The translations under genes and the position numbers were made by a program. Positions 11,106 through 22,300 of a stretch of DNA of 64,000 bases are shown here, one piece after another (the first letter of the stretch is position 1; every line of letters begins with the position of its first letter). Origin of the DNA: Petrosia ficiformis (lineage: Eukaryota; Porifera; Demospongiae; Haplosclerida; Petrosiidae). Under the pieces are notes generated by a model. It was not told the DNA's origin. It made no database searches and was given only the letters and a program-made list of their open reading frames with translations. Location of the stretch: assembly GCA_947044365.1 (NCBI GenBank), contig OX345646.1, forward strand, positions 2,441,327-2,505,326, written 5' to 3'.

Positions 11106-11447
11106 ATTAGGGATGTGCAATACAACTAATTAGTAGTATTGCGTATTGCTGCCAAAAATATTACAATACAATACAGTATCAGGATATTTGAAATAATAAT
11201 TGAAATGCTTATAAAATGTAAAAGAATGTCCTGTTTGGTTGTATTTATCAAGAAATGGTCAATTAAAGCTATGCACACTAGCTTGTTACAATTGCTTTTA
11301 GGTATAAAATTAGACAAATGGGAAAAAATATATTTACTAAACTGCCCTCACTAGTGTATTGATACACCCAAAAGCCAGTATTGTATCACGATATTGAATG
11401 AAAATTTCAATATTTCAATATTTCAATACGTATCGCACATCACTAAT
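11106..11447. mobile_element. MITE with ATTAGNGATGTGCNATAC terminal repeats
   Basis: It begins ATTAGGGATGTGCAATAC and ends GTATCGCACATCACTAAT, an 18-bp inverted repeat with two mismatches. It is about 342 bp long. The inside has only short open frames on both strands. Confidence 0.75.
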
Positions 11448-11802
11448 CACAATCATAACTAAGGTGATGTGAAAAATAATTGCATCAAAAAAACAAATGC
11501 TGTTGCTTAACATACTATAATTTTTTCCTAATATGCCAAAAGATTTCATTTAATCATTTAATATTTGTATGGGTCTGAGGGATATTATGATGAAAAGGTT
11601 TACTTCAGATGGTTTAGTCTATGCATGCAAAGTAATAAAATTGTACTGGCATGTTAGTTTGTGTAATTATATTAGTTGTACAAACTAACACATCAGTAAT
11701 TACTTATTTCTTTATAACTGAAATATTTTAGTATCATACTAGTTTTTTCCTTGTCTATAAGTTTTACATTTTAGTCTCTCTTTTAACTCAAAAAAGAAAA
11801 AA

Positions 11803-11869
11803 ATGTCCTCAATGAGTCCTATGAAACGTTCAACAAAAGAGAGGTCCTCAAAAACTCCTGTGAAAACAG
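11803..11869 (+). CDS. Candidate 5' coding exon (basic, Ser/Thr-rich)
   Basis: ATG-TCC-TCA opens a short frame, MSSMSPMKRSTKERSSKT, ending ACA-G|GTCAAT (phase 1). A polypyrimidine tract and TTTTAG lie just before it. It could start the GTPase gene downstream, but the next candidate exon (12445-12496) does not carry phase 1 to the 17002 exon. At least one further exon would be needed. This is speculative. Confidence 0.25.
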
Positions 11870-12444
11870 GTCAATGCATGAAAAGTTTTTAAACATTTAC
11901 GAATCACATGCACATGACTTGTAATAGGTGGGGCTAGAAAGTATCTTTCATGGCAAGGATGCTTGGAGCCAGTGCTTGATATTGTAGCAACCACTACCCC
12001 AATTTTGTTTGCTTTGATTTAGTGCTTCGCGATAGCCATGATGCAGGAATAGTTATGTCTCAATGTGTCCAGTTGTCCCCAAGAGTTTTTTCAAGTCTGG
12101 AAACAGCAACCATGAGTTATGAAAATTGTGATAACTTTATAACAAAAGGCTCTTTATTTTTGATCCTTTTATAATTTGAAGTCTGCCAGTAGCTAATTCG
12201 AGCCACCAATGTTTGTAATTTTTCTAACATTTTGCAAATACACACAGACACACGATATGATTACCATACTCTTTTGCCTACGCTTTGCAGCGAAAGTGAA
12301 AATTGTAAGTTGAGACCTTTCTATGATTACCTCAATCAGAAAGTATGGTGTTTGTAAAACTAAAATCTTCTTGTAATATTGGTTACTCCCTATAATAACT
12401 TTAATTTAAGTTCATTTTATTGTAATAATTTTTTATAATTTCAG

Positions 12445-12496
12445 AATTACACAGACCAAGTAATAATGCAAGGTGCTCACGGTCAATTTTTAACAG
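12445..12496 (+). CDS. Candidate small exon
   Basis: The acceptor TATAATTTCAG and donor AACAG|GTACTT bracket 52 nt that are open in more than one frame. The splice signals look good, but no homology was recognised. It could be an upstream exon of the GTPase locus. Confidence 0.2.
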
Positions 12497-13517
12497 GTAC
12501 TTTGTCTACTGTACATGTATTTTGAATGATAATAAAACCAACACAAAGAATAATGTTGGCTTATAAAATTATCACTAGTCTTTCTTTATCACCAGCAGGA
12601 ACAACCTTATGATTGTTTTCCTTGGGTTAAATGTATATATAATTATATTTGTTAGTGCCACATACACATTGCATATGTATAATTAAAGAAATTGCGTCAT
12701 TCCAGTGGGCTCAGTCAATTAAAAAGTACAGCACCTCAACGAATGTACACGAGGTACAATAGAATTCACACTAGCAAAAAAAAGAAATCAGCCTGTAATT
12801 GTGCAACTGTACTTTAATGTAATTGAAATACATTGCAGAATTATTACAAATTGGATATAGCAAGTAACTATAATACCAAATAGAGAGTTTCAATTCAATT
12901 AAATTTACCTCAATGTTGATTTGTTTTCCTGTTATATTTACAAAATTACAAGTACTAGGTTCATTTCATATTGACCATACAAAGTACATGTCATAATGAC
13001 AAAAACAGTAATACAATTTATATAGCATAATATTATATCTATACTTTCTATAACCTGTGGTGTAGTGGTATTATCATTCCCATTCTAGTATCTGTGAAAA
13101 CAACATAAATAATGTTATTCCAGGGTAGTATGTACATGAATTTGTACTTATAATAAGCAATAACATCTGTTGTACGTAATTTTTGTATAACAAGATATTA
13201 TGGAGAAAAATGTATTCCTACATGTACATGTATGTGTCCAACATTCATTAATCATTGCTGACTTTCTCAAGTCTGAAACACAACAGCCTATAATAGTTTG
13301 ATTATCTACTCTCCTTATATTTTAAAGGAACTTTAAGAATATATTTCAGCTATTAGTTCCAGTTTGTATGTATGCTACAAGCAGCTTCTTCCTGGTGGTC
13401 CATAGAGCTCTGAGCTCGAGCGTGCATTTTGCACCACGCCCATTAATTGTCCGAGCCCACGGAATGATACAAATTTCTTAACTATGTATATAACACATAG
13501 TTGCCACAAACATATAA

Positions 13518-13555
<38 letters not shown>

Positions 13556-15425
13556 CAATCTGTGGAAAGCAATCATAGGGATAGTTATTTTATCATTTAG
13601 TTGGTTATATACAAGAGTTTCAATGCAATTTTAATTTCCTCAATGTTGGTTTGTTTCCTGCTAGGCAATTATTAATACTAGATTCATTTCTTATTGATCT
13701 GAGTACATGTAATAATGAAGTATAGTGACATAAACAACCTGTGGTCTATTATTATCACACCTTCTAACATCTGTGAAAACAACAGATGTGTATTTGTACT
13801 TACATGTATAACAAAAAATAACATCTGTTGTACTTCAGATATATATGAGAAGTTAACGCACTTATAATTTTTTGTTTGAAGTGCATTGCCAATTCCTTTT
13901 ATGGGTATATACTAGAGCTGGGACAAAGGCTGAAAATCCACATGTACATGTACCTTCAAGGCTTTGTCAGTAAAAACAAGCAAAGGTTCATACACAAGTA
14001 CATGTTTTTATCAATGTTGCACTCACCTTGTTTAGCCACTAAAACTGGATTAGCACTTTATAACAAGTATATATTATTTATGTGTTCACAGCGAAGCTTT
14101 GAAAGAGAAATTTACCTTTAAATTAGCCAAATAAACGAAGGCTTTGAAGGTTAGCACATTCATCCCAGCCTTAGTATGTACCTTATATACAAGTCAAAGA
14201 TCACCATTTAAAGAAATAGTTTACTACTTATAAATGTTACCTACCAAGAGAATCAGTATTGCTGATTTATAGTGTAGTCTCAGGAGGATATTTTATTGAT
14301 GATGTAACCAAATGACTGCACTCACAGTGCAGAACCCTTGCTACAAGTTTGATTGGGAAACAAGAATGAGTATTGACAAAAAAATAATTGCAGAGATTAT
14401 GATTATTATACTTGTATATATATATATACATATATATTTATATGTGTGTGTGTGTTACAATGTACACTCCAGTCCTGGCAAAAGTATATAATTCCTCCTA
14501 GTAGAAGCACAGTGGTTAAAATCTTTATAAAATAGTTTCAACATTTGCATGAAATAAATAGGTGGAGCTAGAAAGTGACAGTCATGGCAGAAAGCTTAGA
14601 GCCAGCTTGATGCTGTAGCAGCCACTACTTCAACTGCACTTGGTTTCAAGCTGTGATTCGACAGCGATAGCCTTCAAACAAGATGAATTATGTTTCCATG
14701 TACTCGTTTGTTACCATAAAAATATTTTGTTATTAACTTTTTACTACTTTTGATCTAAACTGTTAATTATGTCATGTAAATGTGTAACCCACATTACACA
14801 TGACATATTCTGTGGTTGTAGTTACATGCTTGAGGTGGACAGAGTCTCAGAGATAGCTAGTCTAGCTGATATAGCTAGTGTTATTAATGATTTCGTCTCA
14901 GATTCTGACCATCGTATTAGTACTTTTGGTACTTTTTTATACCTGAATATGTAGCTAACTGAAGATTTTGATCATTAGCTAATGTAAACTGCATGTATCA
15001 ATTGTGGGTGTGGCCATTAGTGTGTGGCCGGCTTTGACCTTTGCATCAATTTATTGCTTCCTCTGGGCCTGATATAGACACATGGGCAAAAATGAAGCCA
15101 TGCAGTTGAATCACAAATTACTGCATCAAACATTGATATGACACTCCCACTATCTGCATTGTATAATAATAATCTATATGAATACCGATACCTATATTAA
15201 GCAATATATTGACATAGTGTAATGTTGTTACATGACTAAAAGAAGAGGGACTTGTAGATTATTTAATACTTAACTATACTATAGTACTAAAATGAATGGT
15301 AATATTTGCATATTGCTAGTTTGAATATGCATGCACTCTAGTGTATTAGGGTATTATAAATTCTCAATATTAAACTCAAGCAGCTTTCTGAAATGTTTAC
15401 ATCAAAATATTTATTACATTTATTA
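12497..15425. other. Gene-free stretch with dispersed repeats
   Basis: It contains pieces of the family bounded by GGCTCAGTCAATTAA and CAATCATAGGGAT (12690-13600, with a (TA)n core at about 13519-13552), and a second family (CTTAGAGCCAGCTTGATG) at 14560-14720. The latter recurs at 11930-12330, 30740-31090 and 53460-53660. No gene was supported. Confidence 0.5.
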
Positions 15426-15429
15426 TAGC

Positions 15430-15710
15430 CTAACACTGTAAGCTAGCAATTATACTAGTGTTGTTTTAGTTAACTAAAACTAAAACCCTTTTTAGTAAGG
15501 CATTTTGACTTTTGGTTAACTACACTATAACTGGTGTACTGTAATAACTATAAATAACTAAAATGAAAAATGGCCAATAATGGATACTTTTAGTTAGTTA
15601 ACTAAAACTAAAACCTTTTTAGTAAGCCTAATATTATTTAGTTAACTAAAGTATAACTATAACTAAAAGTGGTCGCTATAGTCACACTAAAAATAATCAG
15701 TTATTGGTTT
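15430..15710. repeat. AACTAAAACTAAAA-type element, copy 1
   Basis: It is built from repeated TTAGTTAACTAAA/ACTATAACTAAAA words with TTTTTAGTAAGGCATT inside. A second copy lies at about 54490-54760 with the same internal order, so this is a dispersed element and not just simple sequence. Confidence 0.65.
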
Positions 15711-15884
15711 TGTTATGGTTGATATTTGTGATTATATTTCCTCTAACTATGACTATGACAGAGGTTTTATACCTAAACATACTAAATTAGGTGCCAGTAT
15801 GCACCACAATATACATGTATATGCAATTCAATTATCTTTTGAGAGAAAAAAGCAAAACATTAATGCTTGCAATAGCTGTGATGT

Positions 15885-16049
15885 GTAGTGTGAGACATTT
15901 TGTCATTTGTGTAGTAATTTGTACACTTATTAGTTAGACATAGTCAACAATCAATATAAACAGACATTCCCATTACCTTCACCTCTTCTTTACAATGTCT
16001 AACTAATAAGTGTACAAATTACTACACAAATGACAAAATGTCTCACTAC
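15885..16049. repeat. Near-perfect inverted repeat with 53-bp spacer
   Basis: The left arm 15885-15941 (GTAGTGTGAGACATTTTGTC ... TTAGTTAGACAT) is complementary to 15995-16049 except for a 2-bp indel. It could form a stem of about 55 bp. Confidence 0.85.
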
Positions 16050-16149
16050 CCATCATAAATCAAACAACTATTGAAATTATTATAAACAAGAAATGTTTAA
16101 CAAGATATATAGAGAAAAAAAGTATTCCTATGACTGCTTTGTGGGGTCC

Positions 16150-16510
16150 AGCATTCAGTAATCATGGCTGATGCCTGAAACGCAACAGCCTACTATAGTT
16201 ATTATTTTGATTGTCTACTCTCCTTACCTTTTAAAGGACTTTGTAGAACTATATTTCAGGTGGAATAGCTAGCTATTAGTTCCAGTTTCTACATGAGCTA
16301 GTAAGCCTACAAGCAGCTTTTTTTCTGGCTGCTCTGTAGAGCTTGAGTGCACGTTATATTTCGTCCCACGCCCATTAATTGACTGAGCCCCCGGGAATGA
16401 CGTAACCTCCTTAACTACGTATACAACACATACTCGTGTAAGTGACACAAACATATATATATATATATATATACATTAAACCCCGTGGAAAGCAATCATA
16501 GGGATGGCCC
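16150..16510. repeat. Dispersed repeat ending CAATCATAGGGAT
   Basis: This copy contains CATGAGCTAGTAAGCCTACAAG, TTAATTGACTGAGCCCCCGGG, a (TA)n tract and AAAGCAATCATAGGGATGG. Similar units occur around 13375-13590, 25680-25830, 38890-39190, 50720-50870, 53230-53395, 58685-59125 and 59225-59675. It is probably a non-autonomous DNA element. Confidence 0.6.
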
Positions 16511-16792
16511 TATGGGCCATAAAAATTACGAGTTGACGGACTACATAACTATAATTACTGTAATACTAATAACTATATCAAAGGGTCCACCTTGGAAATT
16601 GTGATCTTCCGGTCGATTCGTGGGACTTACCACCCTGCGGATTCTGACAGCACTTTAAGTCAGGGGGTATAATAGAACTTCGGTTCCCCACAAAAACTGA
16701 TAGACTATGGTCTTACATACACTTGTGTGTATATGTAGTTAGTCACTCCCATCAACAAGTCCCAGTTTGATGGGCATTTGTTTTTAAGAAGG

Positions 16793-16870
16793 TGGTGGAG
16801 CATAGTAGTTAGAGCATGAGCCTCTGATCGAATTGTCAGTGGTTCAGGTTCAGCTACGGTTGTTGTTTCC
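16793..16870 (+). repeat. tRNA-like (SINE-head-like) sequence
   Basis: TAGTTAGAGCATGAG resembles a Pol III A box, and GTGGTTCAGGTTCAG resembles a B box about 30 bp later. The acceptor stem does not close well, so a functional tRNA is unlikely. Confidence 0.4.
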
Positions 16871-17001
16871 TAGAAAGAGAGTGTCTGTTTTTCTGTGGAC
16901 TTCTTTGTTAGTATAACACCTATAAGTTAGGTTAATTCTAACCAACTTCTCTCTCTATCATGATAACTATATTTGTATCTATCATTGTATTCATATTGTA
17001 G

Positions 17002-18966
17002 ATAACTACAAGAAAGCTTTTCAAGATGCTGTCAAAAAACGTGGTTCCTTCTGTACTCACTTGGCTCATTGCTTTTCTTTTGGACCACTTGGATCCGGAA
17101 AAACTAGTCTCCTACATCGTCTTATGGGCAAACCTTTAGAAACACTAGCTACACATCATAATTCACCCAGCTCTTCAAGAAGCGATGATGTGATGGTTCC
17201 ACAATATATTATAGCAGAAAGTGGAAAATGGTACAAGATGCCAAGTCTTGAAAAAGTGGCAGTTAAGCTTGCTGAATTTGCTGAATTTGCTGCTGTTAAT
17301 CTCTCCTCAGTTTCAATCCCGCTCAATATATTATTGGAAGCATATGTTCGAAATGAGAAACTATCAGTAGATCCAGTATCTGATGATACAAATCCCACTG
17401 CTTCTCCTCAATATATTCAGATGTTGGACTCTATCAAAGGCAGCAAGCTTCTTGACAATAGCATAATCATTTCATATATAGACCATGGAAGTCAGCCAGA
17501 ATTTCAAGAGATGATGCCTGTTCTATTTGCTGGTCCTGCAATCTTCATGTTTATTTTTAGCTTGGCTGAAGGTTTAGACAGTAAATATACTGTCTCATAT
17601 CGTTCGTCTGACAGTGAACATCATTTTTACAGAAGTTCTTTGACTGTCAAGGAGGTTTTTGTGCAGTTTCTGTTCAGCATTGCCAGTTATCACAGTGTAT
17701 TATCATCACATGATGTTGCACTTAAAAGCAGAGTCTTTCCTCTTTCTATCTTAGTAGTAGGAACGAACAAAGATAGAGTAAGTGAGGCAAAGGTGAGTGA
17801 GATTGACAAAGAGCTGAAAGAAGCTGTAGAGGAAACTTCCTTACATAAAAGCGGTGCCATTGAATATTTTTCAGAGAAGCAACTTATTATACCAGTGGAT
17901 AACTACAATGACAACAACAATGATAGTGCTTCTGTTAGAAATGTGGTGGAGAGGGTAATTAAAAAAGATGGATCTCCATACAGAATTGAGTTTCCTATGC
18001 CCTGGTTAGCTCTTGATTTAATGACTTTGAGAAAACATGCATCAACTGTGGCTTACAAAGAATATACAGAAATAGCAAGGAAATGCAACATCTCTGAGGC
18101 AGATTTGCCAAAGTGTTTATGGTTTCTTCATCATAAAGTGGGTACTATTCGTTACTATGGTGATGTAAAAGAGCTTAAAAATATTGTCTTCATAAAACCA
18201 ACATTGATCTTCAAGGCCATCTCAGAGTTAATTACTAACACCTTTACTAGCGATAATGTTCCCTTATCACAGGTCAAAAAGTTTCAAAATTTGGGTTTAC
18301 TGGAAAGGGATACTCTTGAAAGTATTTTTGTGCGTTATGAAGACAAGCTTCACATATCTTTTGATGCGTTTATAGCTCTTCTTAATCATTTTAACATTCT
18401 TGAGCCTTCACATGATCCCGAGTTAGGTGATTATTTTCTTCCTTGTGCTTTGGTTCGTGCACCAATTGCAGATCCTCCCTCTGAAGTCAAGCTTGATCCT
18501 CTTCTAGTGTTGTTTGAGGGAGGGTTTGTTCCCCAAGGAGTTTTTGGTGCACTGCTTGTATTCTTGTTGCGTGAGATGGAATGGAGAATTCTGCGCCGCA
18601 AAGGTTTGCCTCTTCTCTATCGTAACCAAGCATCTTTTGACGATGGTAAAGATTGTCATATTACTCTGCGAGCTACAGCTGAATGTTTGGAAGTATTTGT
18701 AGAAGGTAAGCAAGCTAGCAGCTTAACAAACTCTCTGTATAATATTCGTCAAATTCTTGAAAAAGGGGTCTTTAATGTATGCAAAAATTTACGATACAAT
18801 CAGTCCTTTTATTCTCAAAAGTTTGGTTTTTACTGCAATCTCCCAAAATGTACAAGACACATTGCTGAGGTCGATCTTAATAGTAAAGAGATTGAGTGTC
18901 CTATTACTAAAAAGAAATGTTCTCTAAACAAGGAGAGAGAGTATTGGTTTATTACTAATAAGCCAG
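17002..18966 (+). CDS. Exon: first Roc-like GTPase plus COR-like domain
   Basis: The acceptor TATTGTAG is followed by AT-AAC-TAC. The exon is 1,965 nt (654 whole codons) and ends CCA-G|GTTAGT. The G1/P-loop is GPLGSGKTS near residue 30. G3 is degenerate, DHGSQPEFQ near residue 162, where the family consensus is DxGGQ. G4 is TNKD near residue 254. From about residue 330 the COR-like part has CLWFLHHKVGTIRYYGD and IVFIKPTLIF, then GDYFLPCALV. The altered second Gly of G3 may weaken GTP hydrolysis; that is inference. The exon is roughly half identical to the second GTPase exon downstream, so they arose by internal duplication. Confidence 0.88.
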
Positions 18967-19297
18967 GTTAGTTAATACATGTAGTAATAATTAGGATAGT
19001 TATGAATTGTTTGTATCATCTACTGCTAGATATATTCTCTTTTCTCAACAGAAAGTTTGGTTTCACCAATAGATACTCTAGCCTTCAGGATAACTGAAAG
19101 ATTGATGTATATTTAGTGCTACATATTACATACTTAATGACTATTATGTTAATTGGTCTGTCCTAAACGCATATACATGTAGTTTAAAGAGACTATCTAA
19201 TCTATGATTAGGTTTACAGATATGTCTATATCTGTTTTGCTGTTCATTATGATCAGTTTTAGTTTACTGCAATTTTATTCAATTTCTTGTATATACA

Positions 19298-19375
<78 letters not shown>

Positions 19376-22300
19376 ATATATATAGTATGCTAATAAGTTC
19401 TATATACAAAATATAGGACCTGAGTTTGTGTCCGAGGATGTGATATAGCCCGAGCCTGCGAGGGCATTATCACATCCGAGGACACAAAACAAGGGTCCTA
19501 TATTCAGTATATAGGACTATTAGCATGCTATATACAATATATTGTATGATGGTGACATCTGCATAGTATGCACGTGGAAGCTCTATATACAATATATAAA
19601 ACTCACCACATCAAAGGGATGATGTCACCATTGCACTATATATATATATATATGTATATATATAATTATAATTATAATTATATATGTATATATGTGTATG
19701 ATATAGTTTATTCATTATTTAGGTTTTCCCATAATCAGTGAAGATACTATCAAGAAAGCAAAACAGAAAATATACAGTCGATGTCAGGAGATGCCAAATG
19801 CTCAAGGAATTATCTTTGTTACTGGAATATTTGATTTAGTCGGGACTGATGACATCGTTGAACGCATGTCTGCCATCTTTCGTGATGATTTGAATTTTGC
19901 AGTTTATCGTGAGAAACGTGTTACTAGTACAGACTTAGCTTGTCTGGTTAAAGCTGCTTCTGATTATATCAAATACCCCAAGAGTTATCGCTTTGTAGCT
20001 TTTTATTATGCTGGTTATGGAGGTGTTGATGGCTCTGGGTATGAGTATTTACTACCAATGCAATCAACAGGTGGTAATGATGTAGATCTATTGTATATCG
20101 AGAATAATATTCTTTCACCGTTTCGATCAAGCATTCCTCATAACTGCAAATTTCTCTTCTTTTTTGATTGCTGTTTGAATAGCGACTCTAACGAAGATGA
20201 TCAATTGACAAGGATGACAAAGGAATTTGATCTCAAAGCCCCATCAGCAGGTCTTGTTGCCTATGCCACATCAATTGGTCGCAAGTTTAATAACGATAAG
20301 ATTTATGTGGGACAATGGACACAGTATCTTAGTGAACGTCTAACACAAGCAAGTTCCCTCTCAACAATCCTTGGTGGTGCAAGAGAAGACTTTGTGAAAC
20401 ATGTTGGAGAAGATGAATACATGTTTCCAAAACCTTGTTACGGAACAGACATAGGAGATGTCTATCTGACAGGTATAGAAGATTGTTTTTAGATATCGTC
20501 TGGGGTATTGTCCACTATGTTTCTATATAAAAAGCAATTGCCTCAGTACCATAGTGGGGTAACTAAAAATCAAAAACAGATTTACTCTTGTTACTGTCCA
20601 GCTGTAATTTCAGCAACATGATTTACATTGTTCAGCCACTTTTTTATCTCACCTCAGTAGTGTAATAATTGAAAACATAAACAAAATCTTGCACAAAGCA
20701 GAAAGTAACTTTTAATGTTGTTCTTAAGTGAGCTTACTACGTATGCTATTCAGCATGCAGGATTCATAAAGTGCATATTTTCATCTGCCTTTTTAATATA
20801 ATATATACATGAAGTAGCTTCTCTAAACGTATTGAGAACATTAGTAATTATTATTTATTTCTGTGTATGAAATACCTTTTTTTAATTCTATTGCAGAGAT
20901 TGGAGGCAAATATATTCAGGCTTTTAAAGATGCAGTCAAGAACCAAGGTTCACTGCCAATTTATATGGTTCAGTGCATGCCTTTCGGTCCTCCTGGTGTT
21001 GGTAAAACATGTCTCTTGAATCGACTTTGTGACAAACCAGCCCCAGGAATACGAGCTACACATGATGCACCAGAGAGTGGATCAGTAAGCACCATTGTTT
21101 TGGATGACATGAAGGTGATGCAAACCCGTCTTACCACAGTTGACTATTGGAATGAGATTGGTAATATCGAAGAACAATCGGCAGTTTTTATTAAAAGTGT
21201 GGATCCTCTTTCTTCAGAGTCACAATCACTACCTAAGGATTCATTACAAAAAAATAATTCACGCGAAGTTAAGGTTAGTGAGTCTACAGATTCTGGTATA
21301 AACGCCTTAGTTCCTCATGACAAGACTCAAATGTCCAATGAGGATCTTATTCGTCACTCACATTCCCCACCAGCCTCTGCGAAAAATGAATCCCCCGAAT
21401 TAAACGTAGGTAATGGTCCTGTTCAGGCTTCAGGAACAAGTCCAGATTCTTATACATCTGCAACACATAATATACTCAATAGATTGTTAGAATCTATCAA
21501 ACACAAAGATATGAGTAAAGTTGAAAAGATTGCTAAAGAAATGACAACCATTTTCTATACTGATGCTGGAGGTCAGCCAGAGTTTCAGGAGGTGCTACCT
21601 GCTCTAGTTGCTGGTCCTACAATTTTTGTTTTAGTTTTTAGTTTGGTGCGTGGTCTAAATAGTAGATACAATGTCACTTACCATTCGCCTGATAGTGAAA
21701 TTCGTGATTACGAAAGCTCTTTCACTGTCATGGAAGTATTTATGCAATGCCTTTCCAGCATTACCAGTTATCACAAAGTATTATCACGTGATGTTGCACT
21801 TTATGATTCCAATAGCAATGTCCCTCCTCTCTCTGTCTTAGTAGTAGCAACACATAGAGATTTAGTAAGTGAGACAGAGGTGAGGAAGGTTGATACAGAG
21901 CTGAGAAATGCTCTGGAACATAACTCACTTTATGAAAGTGGTGTCATTGAATATTACTCTGATAACCAGCTTATTATACCAGTGGATAACTACAATGATA
22001 ACAACGATAGTGCTTCCGTTAATGAAGTAGTAAAGAGGATAATTAGAAAGAAAAAAGGTGCATACGAAATTAAGTTTCCTGTAAATTGGTTAGCTTTTAA
22101 TTTATCTTTGAGGAATGTCGAAGGAAAGTCAACTCTGACCTTAGAAGAATGTGCTAAAATTGCAGAGAAATGTAATGTCTCTCAAGATGACCTAGAGGCT
22201 TGCTTGTGGTTTCTTCATCATCGTACAGGTACTATACGTTACTATGGTAATTCTGAGAAGCTTAGAAACATCGTTATTATACAACCAAGTGTGATCTTCG

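Noticed and set aside
13876..14121. 81-residue open frame
   Set aside because: It is in repeat-rich sequence, with no domain, splice context or duplicate support.
19300..19380. Open frames rich in Ile and Tyr (YIYIYI)
   Set aside because: These are translations of (TA)n tracts, as at 13519, 33660, 42400 and 51485.
20473..20492. TAG after the caspase-like exon as the certain gene end
   Set aside because: A good donor (ACAG|GTATAG) precedes it and matches the phase of the next exon. Kept only as an alternative.
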